Shown: piece by piece, positions 8,711 to 17,496 of the stretch
Layout of the letters: every line of letters starts with the position of its first letter
How positions within the stretch are numbered: position 1 is the stretch's first letter
Assembly (NCBI GenBank): GCA_046348835.1
Contig: JAXMDM010000003.1
Span: 558,001 to 622,000, forward strand
Reading direction: 5' to 3'
Source of the DNA: Defluviicoccus sp046348835
GTDB taxonomy: Bacteria > Pseudomonadota > Alphaproteobacteria > Rhodospirillales > Defluviicoccaceae
DNA length: 64,000 nucleotides
Program-made: the position numbers and the translations under genes
Notes under the pieces: model-generated
Seen by the model: the letters and a program-made list of their open reading frames with translations, nothing else
What the model was told of the DNA's origin: nothing
The model's database searches: none

Positions 8711-9670
8711 CTACATCAGGCCCTTTTCCTTATAGTAGCGTTCGGCTCCGGGATGGAACGGCACCCTGAGCGACGGGGCCGCCGCGGCCGGGTCGATGCC
8801 CTTCGCCGCCGGCTGCGCCGATATCAGCTGATCCAGGTGCTCGAACATGGACTTCGTCATCACATAGACGGTGTCGGGTGCCATGCCTTCGCGCGTCACC
8901 AGGAAATTGAGCACGCCCGCGGTCGGGACGTCGGCGGTCTGCCCCGGGTATGTCCCGGCCGGGATCGACAACGGCAAGTAGGGCGGCCCGACGCGGCGGA
9001 TCAGCTCATCCGGAATGGGCAGGAACCGTACGTCGACGCTCGCCGCCAGGTCGCGGAGGGCGGGCACGCCAATGCCCGACGACAGCAGCGTTCCGTCGAT
9101 CCGGCCCGTCTTCATCAACTCCACCGATTCCGCATAGGGCAGATGTTCCACCGCGGCGAAATCGCTTTCGGAGAGCCCGGCCGCCTCGATGATGGTGCGC
9201 GCGTTGATCGCCGTCCCGGAGTTGGGGGCCCCGACCGAGATGCGCTTGCCCTTCAGATCCGCCAGTGAATCGATGCCGGAGTCGGCGCGAACGACGAAGT
9301 GGATGTAATTGGGATAGATCGCCGCGATGACCCTGAGCTTGTCCGCCTTGGACTTGAACCCCGCCGCCTCGTCCCCCTCCCAGGCCAGATCGAGGGCATC
9401 GCCGAGCGCGAACGCGACGTCGCCACGCCCCTGTTGCAACAGCGTCAGGTTCTCCACCGATGCCTTCGTCGCCTGGACCTGAACCCGGACCCCCGGCACG
9501 GCATCGGCGTAGATGTCAGACAAGGCGATGCCGAGCGGGTAATAGACGCCGCTGGTCCCGCCGGTGAGGATGGTGATGAAGTCCACCGCCAGGGCCGGCC
9601 AGGAGGCCAGGGCGAGGACGACGATGATGAGACCGCCAAGCACGCCCCGTGGCCTGATCCTTGGTCCCAT
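8711..9670 (-). CDS. TAXI-family TRAP transporter solute-binding protein
   Basis: A 319-residue secreted binding protein. The start at 9670 is chosen because it gives a clean signal peptide (MGPRIRPRGVLGG, a hydrophobic core, then cleavage after ALA); the open frame upstream runs into the neighbouring zinc operon. The mature N-terminus DFITILTGGTSGVYYPLG is the hallmark of TAXI proteins, and the middle carries DLKGKRISVGAPNSGT. Ligands of the family include dicarboxylates and glutamate. The fused 4TM/12TM permease expected beside it is missing from the window. Confidence 0.9.
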   Translation of the reverse strand: MGPRIRPRGVLGGLIIVVLALASWPALAVDFITILTGGTSGVYYPLGIALSDIYADAVPGVRVQVQATKASVENLTLLQQGRGDVAFALGDALDLAWEGDEAAGFKSKADKLRVIAAIYPNYIHFVVRADSGIDSLADLKGKRISVGAPNSGTAINARTIIEAAGLSESDFAAVEHLPYAESVELMKTGRIDGTLLSSGIGVPALRDLAASVDVRFLPIPDELIRRVGPPYLPLSIPAGTYPGQTADVPTAGVLNFLVTREGMAPDTVYVMTKSMFEHLDQLISAQPAAKGIDPAAAAPSLRVPFHPGAERYYKEKGLM

Positions 9671-9761
9671 GACAGCTACCCCCGTCCCGCACTGTGCTCG
9701 GGGAGCATTCCAAACAACCGCCGTCGACGCAACCTGCGGGGCGGCGCGGGCGCAGCGTTTT

Positions 9762-10688
9762 TCATCCGCCGAGGGCGGCGACCAGCGTCCGGGTGTTGTA
9801 GCGGAACATCTCCAGATAGGAGGCGGCCGGGCCGCCGGGCTCCGACAACGCATCGGAGTAGAGGGCGCCGCCGATGACCGCCCCGGTCTCCTCGCGGATG
9901 CGTTCGATCAGGCGCGGATCGGAGATGTTCTCCATGAACACCGCCGGGATCCGCTGCTGCCGGATCTGGCGGATCAGTCGCGCCACGTCCTTGGCCGAGG
10001 CCTCCGCATCGGTGCTGACCCCTTCCGGGGCGAGGAAGCGCAGGCCGTAGGCTTGGCCGAAATAGGCGAACGCCTCGTGGGAGGTGACGACGGTCCGCCG
10101 GTCGGAGGGAAGCTTGCCGATGGCGGCGCGGACCTCCTCATTGAGAGCGGCCATTTCGGCTCGGTATCGCTCGGCATTGGCCTTGTAGACGTCGGTTCCC
10201 GACGGGTCGGCCGCGATTAGGCCGCGTTCGATGTTGCCGACGTAGGTCGCCCCATTGTCCAGGCTCTGCCAGGCATGGGGATCGACCGCGTCGTGCCCAT
10301 GTCCCTTTTCGTCGTCGCCGTCCTCTTCATCGGCGGTGAGCGGGGTGACGCCGGTGCTGGCGATGATCACCGTTCCCTTGAACCCGCTCGCCGCGATCAA
10401 CCGGTCGATCCAGCCTTCGAAGCCGAGCCCGTTGACCAGGATCACCTCGGCGGCGGCGACGTGGCGGGCGTCGGCGGGTGTCGGCTGATAGACGTGGGCA
10501 TCCCCGTCCGGCCCCACCAGCGTCGTCATCTCGATGCGGTCGCCGCCCACCCGGTACAGCATGTCGCCGAGGATGCTGAAGGTGGCGACCGCCCTCAGCC
10601 GGCGCTCGCTGGCGAAGCCGATGGGGGGACGGGCGGCCAGGAGCGCCGCCCCGGCAGCGAGAGCGCGAAGGAGTGTCCGTCTGTGCAT
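9762..10688 (-). CDS. Zinc/manganese ABC transporter substrate-binding protein
   Basis: A 308-residue periplasmic metal-binding lipocalin-free cluster A-I (ZnuA/MntC/TroA) protein. After a signal peptide of twin-arginine-like look (RRTLLRALAAGAALLAA) come the metal-ligand regions GDAHVYQPTPAD, VDPHAWQS, TSHEAFAYF and a late Asp in GALYSDAL. Between them is a short acidic/His loop (EEDGDDEKGHGHD), the kind of metal-capture loop seen in zinc-specific members. The ATG at 10688 is preferred over 10703 on the signal peptide. It is the last gene of the metal uptake operon. Confidence 0.9.
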   Translation of the reverse strand: MHRRTLLRALAAGAALLAARPPIGFASERRLRAVATFSILGDMLYRVGGDRIEMTTLVGPDGDAHVYQPTPADARHVAAAEVILVNGLGFEGWIDRLIAASGFKGTVIIASTGVTPLTADEEDGDDEKGHGHDAVDPHAWQSLDNGATYVGNIERGLIAADPSGTDVYKANAERYRAEMAALNEEVRAAIGKLPSDRRTVVTSHEAFAYFGQAYGLRFLAPEGVSTDAEASAKDVARLIRQIRQQRIPAVFMENISDPRLIERIREETGAVIGGALYSDALSEPGGPAASYLEMFRYNTRTLVAALGG

Positions 10689-10713
10689 GCGGATAGCCTC
10701 CATTAGCCGGCGG

Positions 10714-11580
10714 TCAGGCTTCCAGATGCCGCCGCGGCAATCGGGAAGCGACGCTGCCCACCCGGCCGCCCAGCAGCGAGCCGACGTAAGCCAAGCCGGC
10801 GGTGAGGATGATCGCCGGCCCCGACGGCAGGCTGAAGTAGTAAGACAGCAGCAGGCCGCCGACGCTCGAGGCGAAAGCGACGACCATGGCGACGGCGATC
10901 ATCCCGGCGACATCCCGTGCCCAGAAGCGGGCAGCGGCGGCGGGCAGGATCATCAGTCCGACCACCATCAGGGTCCCCAGCGCCTGGAAGCCGCCCACCA
11001 GGTTCAGCACCACCAGCAACAGGAAGGTGAAATGGACCGGCGAACTGAGCCGGCTGACCGAGCGCAGGAACTGCGGATCGAGGCATTCCAAGACCAGCGG
11101 CCGATAGATGACGGCGAAGGTGAAGAGCGTGACCGTGGCGACGCCGGCGATCAACAAGAGGGCGGGATCGTCGAGGGCAAGGACGGTGCCGAAGAGCACA
11201 TGGAGCAGGTCGACGTTGGTGCCATGGACGGAGACGATCAGAACCCCCGATGCCAGCGAGATCAGATAGAACGCGGCGAGGCTGGCGTCCTCCTTGAGCA
11301 CGGTGACCCGGGCGATGACGCCGGCGAGGAGCGCCACCACCAGGCCGGCGACGAGACCGCCCGCGGTCATCGCCGGCACCGACAGGCCGGCGACGAGAAA
11401 GCCGACGGCGGCGCCGGGGAGGATGGCATGCGCCATCACGTCGCCGGTCAGGCTCATCCGCCGCAGCATCAGGAACACCCCCACCGGCGCCGACCCCAGC
11501 GACAGCGCCAGGCAGCCGGCGAGGGCGCGGCGCATGAACGAGAACTCGGCGAAGGGCGAAACCAGGGGATCGAGGATCAA
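10714..11580 (-). CDS. Zinc/manganese ABC transporter permease
   Basis: A 288-residue ABC-3 family permease with seven to eight hydrophobic segments. The start is set at TTG 11580: the codon overlaps the stop of the ATPase gene (TTGA) and gives the usual family N-terminus (LDPLVSPFAEFSFMRRAL), whereas the longer open frame to 11694 lies within the ATPase gene. Motifs such as RRMSLTGDVMAHAILPGAAVGF are typical. It is translationally coupled to the ATPase. Confidence 0.9.
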   Translation of the reverse strand: MILDPLVSPFAEFSFMRRALAGCLALSLGSAPVGVFLMLRRMSLTGDVMAHAILPGAAVGFLVAGLSVPAMTAGGLVAGLVVALLAGVIARVTVLKEDASLAAFYLISLASGVLIVSVHGTNVDLLHVLFGTVLALDDPALLLIAGVATVTLFTFAVIYRPLVLECLDPQFLRSVSRLSSPVHFTFLLLVVLNLVGGFQALGTLMVVGLMILPAAAARFWARDVAGMIAVAMVVAFASSVGGLLLSYYFSLPSGPAIILTAGLAYVGSLLGGRVGSVASRLPRRHLEA

Positions 11581-12338
11581 CGGGCGTGCTCCGCGTCGCG
11601 GGCGCACAACAGCGCATTCTCGTCCCAGGCTTCGCAGCGCTGGCGGGCGCGGTCGAGGTTTTCCTCGCTGAGGACGGCGGAGGTCGGTCCCCATGCCACC
11701 GGCTCCCGCGCCAGCAGCAGCGTTGAGGGAAAGTACCGGCGCACCTGGTCGAGATCGTGCAGAACGACGAGGATGGTCCGTCCCTCGGCGTGCCAGCGCT
11801 GGATGAGCGGAATGAGGTCGCGGACGGTTCCGGTGTCGATGGCGGTGAACGGCTCATCCAAGAGGATCAGGGGTGCGTCCTGCAAAAGCAGGCGGGCAAA
11901 CAGCAACCGCTGCATCTGGCCGCCCGACAGGGAGCCGATGGGCCGGCGCTCGAAGCCGTCCAGATCGACCGCGGCGAGCGCTGACGCCACCCTGTCTCTC
12001 TCGGCGGCGCCGAACCCGCCTGTGGCCCCCACCTGGTGCCACAGCCCCATGGCGACGAAATCGAACGCGGCGATGGGAAAGCTGCGATCGATCTCGCTCT
12101 GCTGCGGCAGGTAGGCGATGTGGCGGCGGGCGACCCCGAACAGCGAGATGGTCCCGCTTTGCGGCCGGAGCACACCGACGATCCCCTTCAGCAGCGTCGA
12201 CTTGCCGGAGCCGTTGGGACCGACCACGGCGAGCAGGTCGCCGCGCGGCACCGCGCCCCTCAGGTGGTGGACGGCGGGATGGCGGTCGTAGCCGAGGGTC
12301 AGGTCGTCGAAGCGGAGGATCGGCGCCGCTGCCGTCAC
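11577..12338 (-). CDS. Zinc/manganese ABC transporter ATP-binding protein
   Basis: A 253-residue ABC ATPase. Walker A is GPNGSGKST, the Q-loop is YLPQQSEID, the signature is LSGGQMQRLLFARLL, Walker B is LILLDEPFTAID, and the switch histidine is in VVLHDLDQV. The start is GTG 12338, with GGAG 8-11 bases upstream and the GTGA overlap with the stop of a small upstream gene; the open frame extends further upstream but overlaps that gene. A C-terminal extension with CEAWDENALLCARDAEHAR is seen in relatives. Confidence 0.9.
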   Translation of the reverse strand: MTAAAPILRFDDLTLGYDRHPAVHHLRGAVPRGDLLAVVGPNGSGKSTLLKGIVGVLRPQSGTISLFGVARRHIAYLPQQSEIDRSFPIAAFDFVAMGLWHQVGATGGFGAAERDRVASALAAVDLDGFERRPIGSLSGGQMQRLLFARLLLQDAPLILLDEPFTAIDTGTVRDLIPLIQRWHAEGRTILVVLHDLDQVRRYFPSTLLLAREPVAWGPTSAVLSEENLDRARQRCEAWDENALLCARDAEHAR

Positions 12339-12484
12339 CAAGGCAGGCTCCAGGCCACCGCCAGCCACAGCAGCGCCGTCAGCGCCGCGGCCACGGCAAG
12401 ACGCGCCGGCAGCGCCATCAGCAGCGGGGACAACCGGATGGCGGACGGTTCGCCCCTCGGCGCCGGGGGAGGAGGCTGGCTCAC
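12335..12484 (-). CDS. Small membrane protein leading the zinc ABC operon (49 aa)
   Basis: A short frame from GTG 12484 to TGA 12335, too short for routine ORF calling. The product has a Pro-rich cytoplasmic-looking N-terminus (SQPPPPAPRGEPSAIRLSPL) and one strongly hydrophobic helix (LAVAAALTALLWLAVAWSL) ending in PW. Its stop overlaps the GTG of the ATPase gene (GTGA), the same coupling used by the rest of the operon, which argues that it is translated. I do not recognise a named family. It could be a small accessory subunit of the metal transporter, or a leader peptide; a later ATG at 12421 is also possible. Confidence 0.55.
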   Translation of the reverse strand: MSQPPPPAPRGEPSAIRLSPLLMALPARLAVAAALTALLWLAVAWSLPW

Positions 12485-12680
12485 CAAGCCACACCGGCGA
12501 CCTTCGCCTCAAAGCCTTGCGCGGCACGCGTCATGGGCGCTCCGGAGCGACGGGAAAGGACTTGCGAAGGATCGGCCTTCGCGCCTGCGGGACGGACCCA
12601 TCGTCCGGATCCTTCGCATACCCTAGCGCAGAGCGTGCACCGGCGAAAGCGCCCGGGCCGGCCCCAGCGCGAAACGCGGG

Positions 12681-13655
12681 CTAAAGCCAGCCGCGGTGCT
12701 TGAAGTAGCTGAAGGGCAGGACGGCGGAGAGAAACATGAGAATCAGAGCCAGCGGGTATCCCAGATGCCACCGGAGTTCCGGCATGAGGGTGAAGTTCAT
12801 CCCGTACACGCTGGCCACCAGCGTCGGCGGCAGAAAGACGACGGCGATCACCGAGAAGATCTTGATGATGTTGTTTTGCTGGATGTTGACCATGCCGAGG
12901 GTGGCGTCGAGGAGGAGCTGGAGTTTCTCCGACTGCCGCTCCACGTAGCCGATCAGGGCGACGATGTCGCGCTGCACATCTTTCAGCCGGCCGCGCGCAT
13001 CCTTGTTGCCGGCCGCCCGGAGATTGGCGTCGAGGAAGGTGAGGAGACGCAGCAGGCCGACCAGACTCTCGTCCACCTTCGAGCAGCGGACCGCGCTGAT
13101 GCCGATGGTACTGAGTTCGTGGGAATAGTCTTGGGGGCCGTTGCCGCTGCTGCCGATGGGAGCGAAGATCACCTTGGAGAGCACGCCGACGTTCTGATCG
13201 ACCGTCTCGAGGGTGTCGGCGGCCCGATCGACGATTGTATCGAGCAACTCCACCAGCGCCATCTCCGACGAGCTGCAGAATTCCGGATGGGCGGCGATGC
13301 GGTTGCGGAAGGTCTTGAACGGCATCGGCGAGCAGTAGCGGATCGTCGTCATCAGGCCGTTGGACAGGACAAAGGTGATCGCCCGCGTCTCCGGGCTGGG
13401 TGACTCGGTGTGGTTCAGCACGCTCGCGGTCATCACCAGCGCCAGCCCTTCGCGGTACAGCCGGCTCGACGGTTCGATCTCGCGCATTTCCTCGGGCGTC
13501 GGCACCTCGATGCCGATCATCGAGCGGACCGCCTCGGTCTCGGCCCCGGTGGGCTCCAGCAGGTCGATCCAGAAGACCCCCGAAGGCAGCGGCTGTCCCG
13601 CCTTGAACACCTCTTCGACGATGCGGCCGCCGCGCCGGCAGAAAAGCGTGAGCAT
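12681..13655 (-). CDS. corA: CorA family divalent cation transporter
   Basis: A 324-residue magnesium/cobalt channel of the inner membrane. It ends with two transmembrane helices separated by the selectivity loop YGMNF (GMN at residues 285-287), followed by the basic tail KHRGWL. The N-terminal two thirds is the cytoplasmic funnel domain. The start at 13655 is preceded by GAAGGAGG at good spacing; the upstream open frame is rejected. The gene lies upstream of the zinc ABC operon on the same strand after about 200 bp. Confidence 0.92.
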   Translation of the reverse strand: MLTLFCRRGGRIVEEVFKAGQPLPSGVFWIDLLEPTGAETEAVRSMIGIEVPTPEEMREIEPSSRLYREGLALVMTASVLNHTESPSPETRAITFVLSNGLMTTIRYCSPMPFKTFRNRIAAHPEFCSSSEMALVELLDTIVDRAADTLETVDQNVGVLSKVIFAPIGSSGNGPQDYSHELSTIGISAVRCSKVDESLVGLLRLLTFLDANLRAAGNKDARGRLKDVQRDIVALIGYVERQSEKLQLLLDATLGMVNIQQNNIIKIFSVIAVVFLPPTLVASVYGMNFTLMPELRWHLGYPLALILMFLSAVLPFSYFKHRGWL

Positions 13656-13884
13656 CGTCCCTGCCTCCTTCTTTAGTTTGCGTCGCTTTCCCGGTCGGGC
13701 GGTCGGAACGCCCGTAACTTCTGGCCCGGTTATGCCGGTTGACGGGAGCGGAGGGAGGCGCGTACGCGTACGTCTCTCGATGCAACCGCTGACCGACCGG
13801 TGCGGGCGGATACCTCGCTGCGCGTGCAGCCCGTACCACATCGGCCTGGGAGGCGCAAACGGTGGACACAAACGGTGGAAGGGC

Positions 13885-14595
13885 ATGGGACGACGGTCGG
13901 GGGTGATGGATCGGGACCCACCGACGAGCGGTCTCCGCCGGCGTCCGCGGGTGGTCGTCTTCGATGTGGGCGGCGTGCTGATCGACTGGGACCCCCGCCA
14001 CCTTTACCGCAAGCTCTTCGATGATGCGGCGGAGATGGAGGATTTTCTCCACCGGGTCTGCAGCCCCGCGTGGAACCTGTCGCTCGATCGGGGCGTGCCG
14101 TTCGCCGTCGGCGTCGCCGAACGGACGGCGCTCCATCCCCATCTGGCGCCGCTGATCGCCGCCTACGATCAGCGCTGGGAGGAGATGGTTGCCGGCATTC
14201 ATGCCGAAACCGTCGATCTGTTGCGGGCGCTGGCGGCGAGGGACGTGCCGCTCTATGCGCTGACCAACTTTTCCGCCGAGAAGTTTCCCGTGGTGAGAGC
14301 GCGCTACGACTTCTTCCAGCTGTTCGCCGGCATCGTCGTGTCGGGAGAGGTCGGGGCGGTCAAGCCCGAGCCGGCGATCTTTCGCACCCTGGTCGACGCC
14401 TACGGGCTGGACGCCGGCGAGTGCCTGTTCATCGACGACTCTCCCGTCAACGTCGCCGGCGCCGAGGCGTTCGGCATGGCCGCCGAACGCTACCTGTCGG
14501 CCGGCGATCTGGCCCGGTGTCTGTCGGCATACGGGCTCCTCGACCTACCCGCCTCGCACGTACCGTTGAAGCAGAGGCGTGGCCTTGCTACCTGA
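13885..14595 (+). CDS. HAD family hydrolase
   Basis: A 236-residue haloacid-dehalogenase-like phosphohydrolase of the IA/YihX type. Motif I is FDVGGVLIDWDP (the usual second aspartate is Gly, as in many YihX-like proteins). Motif II is YALTNFS, motif III lysine is in VKPEPAIF, and motif IV is FIDDSPVNVAGAEAFGM. Start ATG 13885 (alternative 13906) follows GGAAGGG. Likely substrates are small sugar or nucleotide phosphates. It is divergent from corA. Confidence 0.88.
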   Translation: MGRRSGVMDRDPPTSGLRRRPRVVVFDVGGVLIDWDPRHLYRKLFDDAAEMEDFLHRVCSPAWNLSLDRGVPFAVGVAERTALHPHLAPLIAAYDQRWEEMVAGIHAETVDLLRALAARDVPLYALTNFSAEKFPVVRARYDFFQLFAGIVVSGEVGAVKPEPAIFRTLVDAYGLDAGECLFIDDSPVNVAGAEAFGMAAERYLSAGDLARCLSAYGLLDLPASHVPLKQRRGLAT

Positions 14596-14736
14596 AGAGT
14601 AGGTGGTGCACCGGCTGCAGTCCCTGGGCTCGGCTGGCGCACCATTGAGGACGCGGCGGCGGCGCGGCCATGCGGCACCGCCGGCCGGTACCGGATCGTC
14701 GCTCTCCCGCCACTGACGACGAGCAACGACCGTCTC

Positions 14737-14763
14737 CGGCTCCGCTTCTTTGCGACGGAGCCG
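14737..14763 (+). promoter_or_regulatory. Hairpin in the leader of the flavin reductase gene
   Basis: Perfect 8-bp inverted repeat (CGGCTCCG and CGGAGCCG) with an 11-base loop, ending 21 bases before the flavin reductase start codon. There is no following T-run, so it is more likely a leader structure or the end of the preceding transcript than an intrinsic terminator. Confidence 0.3.
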
Positions 14764-14784
14764 CTGTACGTGCAGGAGAAGCCC

Positions 14785-15570
14785 ATGTCAGGCTCACCGC
14801 CGGTGATGCTGAGCCACACGCAACCGATGTTCTGCCGTGTCGTCGGTCTCGAGGAGCCGACCGCCGATATTCGCATCGTCCGCCTGGAAGTCGTCTCCGG
14901 TGGCCCGTTTGTCTTCGCCGCCGGACAATATGCCCGGGTCACCTTCGGCACCCAGCGGCCGCGCGACTACTCCATGGCGAACCGGCCGGACGATCCGCTG
15001 CTGGAATTTCACGTCCGCCGCTCGAGCACGGCGGGTGCGAGTGCGTATGTCGCCAGCGATCTGCGCCTGGGCGACGGGGTCTGGGTCGAGGGCCCATTCG
15101 GCGGTTCGTGGCTCCGGCTCGGCCACCCGGCCCCGATTCTGGCGATCGCCGGCGGCTCCGGGCTGGCCCCGATCAAGTCCATCGTCGAGACGGCGATCGA
15201 GCGCAACGTCAGCGATTCGATCCATCTTTATTTCGGTGCCCGTGACGAGGGCGACATCTATCTGGAGTCGCATTTTCTCCGGCTGGCGGAGCGGTGTCCG
15301 GGCCTTCGCTTCATCCCGGTGCTGTCGGATCCGGTGGGACCGACGCGCCGCCGTACCGGCACCGTCGTCGACGCCGTGGCCGCCGACTTTGCCGACCTGT
15401 CCGGCCTCAAGGCCTACCTGGCGGGGCCGCCGCCGATGGTGGAGGCCGCCGTCCACCTGCTGAAGAGCCGGGGTCTCGCCGCGGCCGACATCCACGCCGA
15501 CCCGTTCTTTCCGATGCCGGATGCGGTCAAGTCCGCACCGTCGCCGGTTCCCTCGGACGCCATCGAGTGA
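14785..15570 (+). CDS. Ferredoxin-NADP reductase-like flavin oxidoreductase
   Basis: A 261-residue FAD/NAD(P)H reductase without an iron-sulphur domain. The FAD site reads RPRDYSMAN (RxYS type), followed by a beta-barrel segment. The NAD(P) site is GGSGLAPIKSIVE, and the C-terminal nicotinamide pattern is YLAGPPPMVEAA. It resembles the reductase halves of ring-hydroxylating oxygenases and CDP-6-deoxyglucoseen reductase-like proteins. No oxygenase or ferredoxin gene is adjacent, so its electron acceptor is unknown. The ATG at 14785 is preferred over 14770 on the CAGGAGA spacing. Confidence 0.85.
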   Translation: MSGSPPVMLSHTQPMFCRVVGLEEPTADIRIVRLEVVSGGPFVFAAGQYARVTFGTQRPRDYSMANRPDDPLLEFHVRRSSTAGASAYVASDLRLGDGVWVEGPFGGSWLRLGHPAPILAIAGGSGLAPIKSIVETAIERNVSDSIHLYFGARDEGDIYLESHFLRLAERCPGLRFIPVLSDPVGPTRRRTGTVVDAVAADFADLSGLKAYLAGPPPMVEAAVHLLKSRGLAAADIHADPFFPMPDAVKSAPSPVPSDAIE

Positions 15571-15619
15571 CGCCGGAGCAGCGGCGGCACGGCGGCGTCG
15601 GCTCGCGGAAGGCGATGCG

Positions 15620-16057
15620 ATGACGACGGCGGCGGACGACGGCAACGTGGAGCTGGGGCTGGCCGGTGCCAGTCTTATCGCCAAGTCGGATCGCCTGTGG
15701 TCGGTTCTGGAAGCGGCGCAGTACGCCAGCCTCATCCTTCAGGATCCGGAAGCGGGGGAACCGAGCGCCGCCGTCGATGCCTTCGTCGACGCCTTTTCGG
15801 CCCTGGTCGAGACGTGGGAGGCAACGGAGCTGCGCAACAAGCAGCCGCTCATCGCCGCCGTCCTCGCCCGCACCGACGCTCTCGCCGCCGCGGGCGTTTT
15901 CGTCCACTGGGGGGTGACGGAACGCCGCTTCGCCGATGCCGAGGCGCAGACGGCGGCGCTGCCCCTGGCCGTGGTCTGGCTCGACCGGTCCGACGCGCCG
16001 CTGATCACCATCGAGTTGCCGGAGAACCTGCCGCTCGCTCAAGGCGACGAAAGCTGA
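15620..16057 (+). CDS. Hypothetical protein (145 aa)
   Basis: A soluble, acidic, mostly helical protein with no signal peptide or membrane segment. It has normal codon use and follows the flavin reductase by 49 bp on the same strand, so they may share a transcript. The N-terminal half (ELGLAGASLIAKSDRLWSVL) and the central aliphatic helices suggest a small helical bundle. I recognise no family. The start at 15620 follows GCGGAAGG. Confidence 0.65.
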   Translation: MTTAADDGNVELGLAGASLIAKSDRLWSVLEAAQYASLILQDPEAGEPSAAVDAFVDAFSALVETWEATELRNKQPLIAAVLARTDALAAAGVFVHWGVTERRFADAEAQTAALPLAVVWLDRSDAPLITIELPENLPLAQGDES

Positions 16058-16100
16058 CGCCGCGCCGCTCTCTGCCGCGCCGCCAACGCTTCGGCTCGGA

Positions 16101-16340
16101 TCAGTCGGGCTCGCTGTAGGGGTCGCTGGCGGAGTTCAGGATCTCGCAGAGCTTGGCCACATTCAGACTGATCGGCCGCATCTTCTCGGCGCCGACTTCG
16201 CCGCCGCGGACGACGCGATTGACCGCTTCGACAAGCTCCAATTCGCTTGCGCCGGTGCGGACGATTTCGGCGATGCAGTGGTCGTCGAGGCGGCTTTTGC
16301 CCACCAGGTGTTGAACCCGCTCACGCGTCAGTCTCGGCAC
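16101..16340 (-). CDS. Hypothetical protein (79 aa)
   Basis: A small soluble protein, rich in charged residues, with a predicted helix-turn-helix-like look at residues 14-45 (KSRLDDHCIAEIVRTG then ELELVEAVNRVV). It converges on the preceding hypothetical gene with 43 bp between the stops. The spread of amino acids and the third-position GC bias favour a real gene. No family recognised. Confidence 0.55.
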   Translation of the reverse strand: MPRLTRERVQHLVGKSRLDDHCIAEIVRTGASELELVEAVNRVVRGGEVGAEKMRPISLNVAKLCEILNSASDPYSEPD

Positions 16341-16474
16341 CTTCGGCCTCCTCCGAAGTCGGCGGCAGGGGGAGCCCGCCAGAATTTCGACGGATTATCT
16401 CCCCATACCCGAAGCCACCATACCCGCCGCGTCAGTGACGCGTCTAGCGGATCCGATAAATCGCCCGAGCGTTT

Positions 16475-16888
16475 CTAGCGCGCCTCCCGCGGCCGACGGC
16501 CGGTGCCCGAAGCGGGGCTTTTCGGCACCTCGACCCGGGGTGTCCGGGCCGCCGCCAGCGGTGCCGGCTGCGCCGGCGGTCCATCGGCGCGGCGGGGATC
16601 GACGGGGGGGACACCCGGCGCCGGCTTCTCCGTGGTCAGGGCGGTCGGCGGTAGGAACGGTCGCCACGCCGCGGTGACGATCTCCGACCACATCCTCACC
16701 GGCGGGCCCCACGCCAACGCCGCGGTGGTCCACCACGTCGTCAGGAGCTCCTGGTAGGGTGCAGACGGGGTCTGGGCCGGGGACACCGCGGCCGCTTCCG
16801 TCCCGCCATCGGCACCGGTGGCGTCAACATCGACCGCGCCGGCCGCATTCTCCTGCGGTGAGTCCGCCTTTGCCTTTCCGCCCTTCAT
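16475..16888 (-). CDS. Hypothetical Ala/Pro-rich protein (137 aa)
   Basis: The start ATG 16888 has AAGGAA upstream. The protein has a low-complexity N-terminal 45 residues, a central amphipathic Trp-rich segment (YQELLTTWWTTAALAWGPPV, then MWSEIVTAAWRPFLP), and a Pro/Ala/Arg-rich basic tail. The Trp-rich segment resembles small phasin-like or granule-associated proteins, but I cannot assign it. The open frame reaches 17089 without a better start. Confidence 0.55.
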   Translation of the reverse strand: MKGGKAKADSPQENAAGAVDVDATGADGGTEAAAVSPAQTPSAPYQELLTTWWTTAALAWGPPVRMWSEIVTAAWRPFLPPTALTTEKPAPGVPPVDPRRADGPPAQPAPLAAARTPRVEVPKSPASGTGRRPREAR

Positions 16889-17112
16889 CGCTCGTTCCTT
16901 TGCCTGATCGAAGACGACCCGCGTTTCCATCCCAGCCCGTTGTGCTTTCATATAGCGAACCCGGCCCGCCACCGGAACGGAGGATCGCGAAATGCTCACG
17001 CGCTTGCTCCGAAACCTCGTCAACCACGGCGTTTGTCCGGTGAGGCATGAAAATTGACCGGTTCTCATCTGTCGAAATGATGATATCAAGGGCGGAGGTA
17101 GACGAGGTGAGA

Positions 17113-17283
17113 ATGAGCGTTGCAGGCCAGCAGGATGCCTGGGTCGTAATCACTGCGGCCACCCGCCAATGGTGGAACCTGGCCATGGAAGCTGTCCAGT
17201 GGTACGCGGATGTGCTCGATCCCAGGCCCGATCTCAGCGTCCCGGCGCGAAAACTGACGACGCCGTTTATTTGGTGGTGGTGA
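17113..17283 (+). CDS. Small hypothetical protein (56 aa)
   Basis: A short frame with start ATG 17113 preceded by GAGGTGAGA. The core WVVITAATRQWWNLAMEAVQ is an amphipathic Trp-rich helix that echoes the Trp-rich segment of the divergent gene at 16475-16888, and the product ends with three tryptophans. An upstream in-frame ATG at 17047 would add 22 residues. Whether the two small proteins act together is a guess based on this likeness and on their head-to-head placement. Confidence 0.4.
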   Translation: MSVAGQQDAWVVITAATRQWWNLAMEAVQWYADVLDPRPDLSVPARKLTTPFIWWW

Positions 17284-17496
17284 ACCCCTGCGGCGGCCCG
17301 GCAGCGTTGCCCGAGCGGCGCGGCAAGCGGGTTGGCGTGCCTGCGGCCGGACGCGCACGCGGATGAATGGGCGAGCGACGGGGTGACGTAACCGGGTGAC
17401 CTTGCCTTCGTCGTCGGCGATAGTGGGCTGGCGCCGCTGTGGCGCAATCCCGGAGGCGCTCCAGCGCCGCCAAAACTCGGCTCCGCCGGAAGCGCG

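Noticed and set aside
12485..12680. Zur box upstream of the zinc ABC operon
   Set aside because: No palindrome of the expected AT-rich type is visible before the 49-residue gene.
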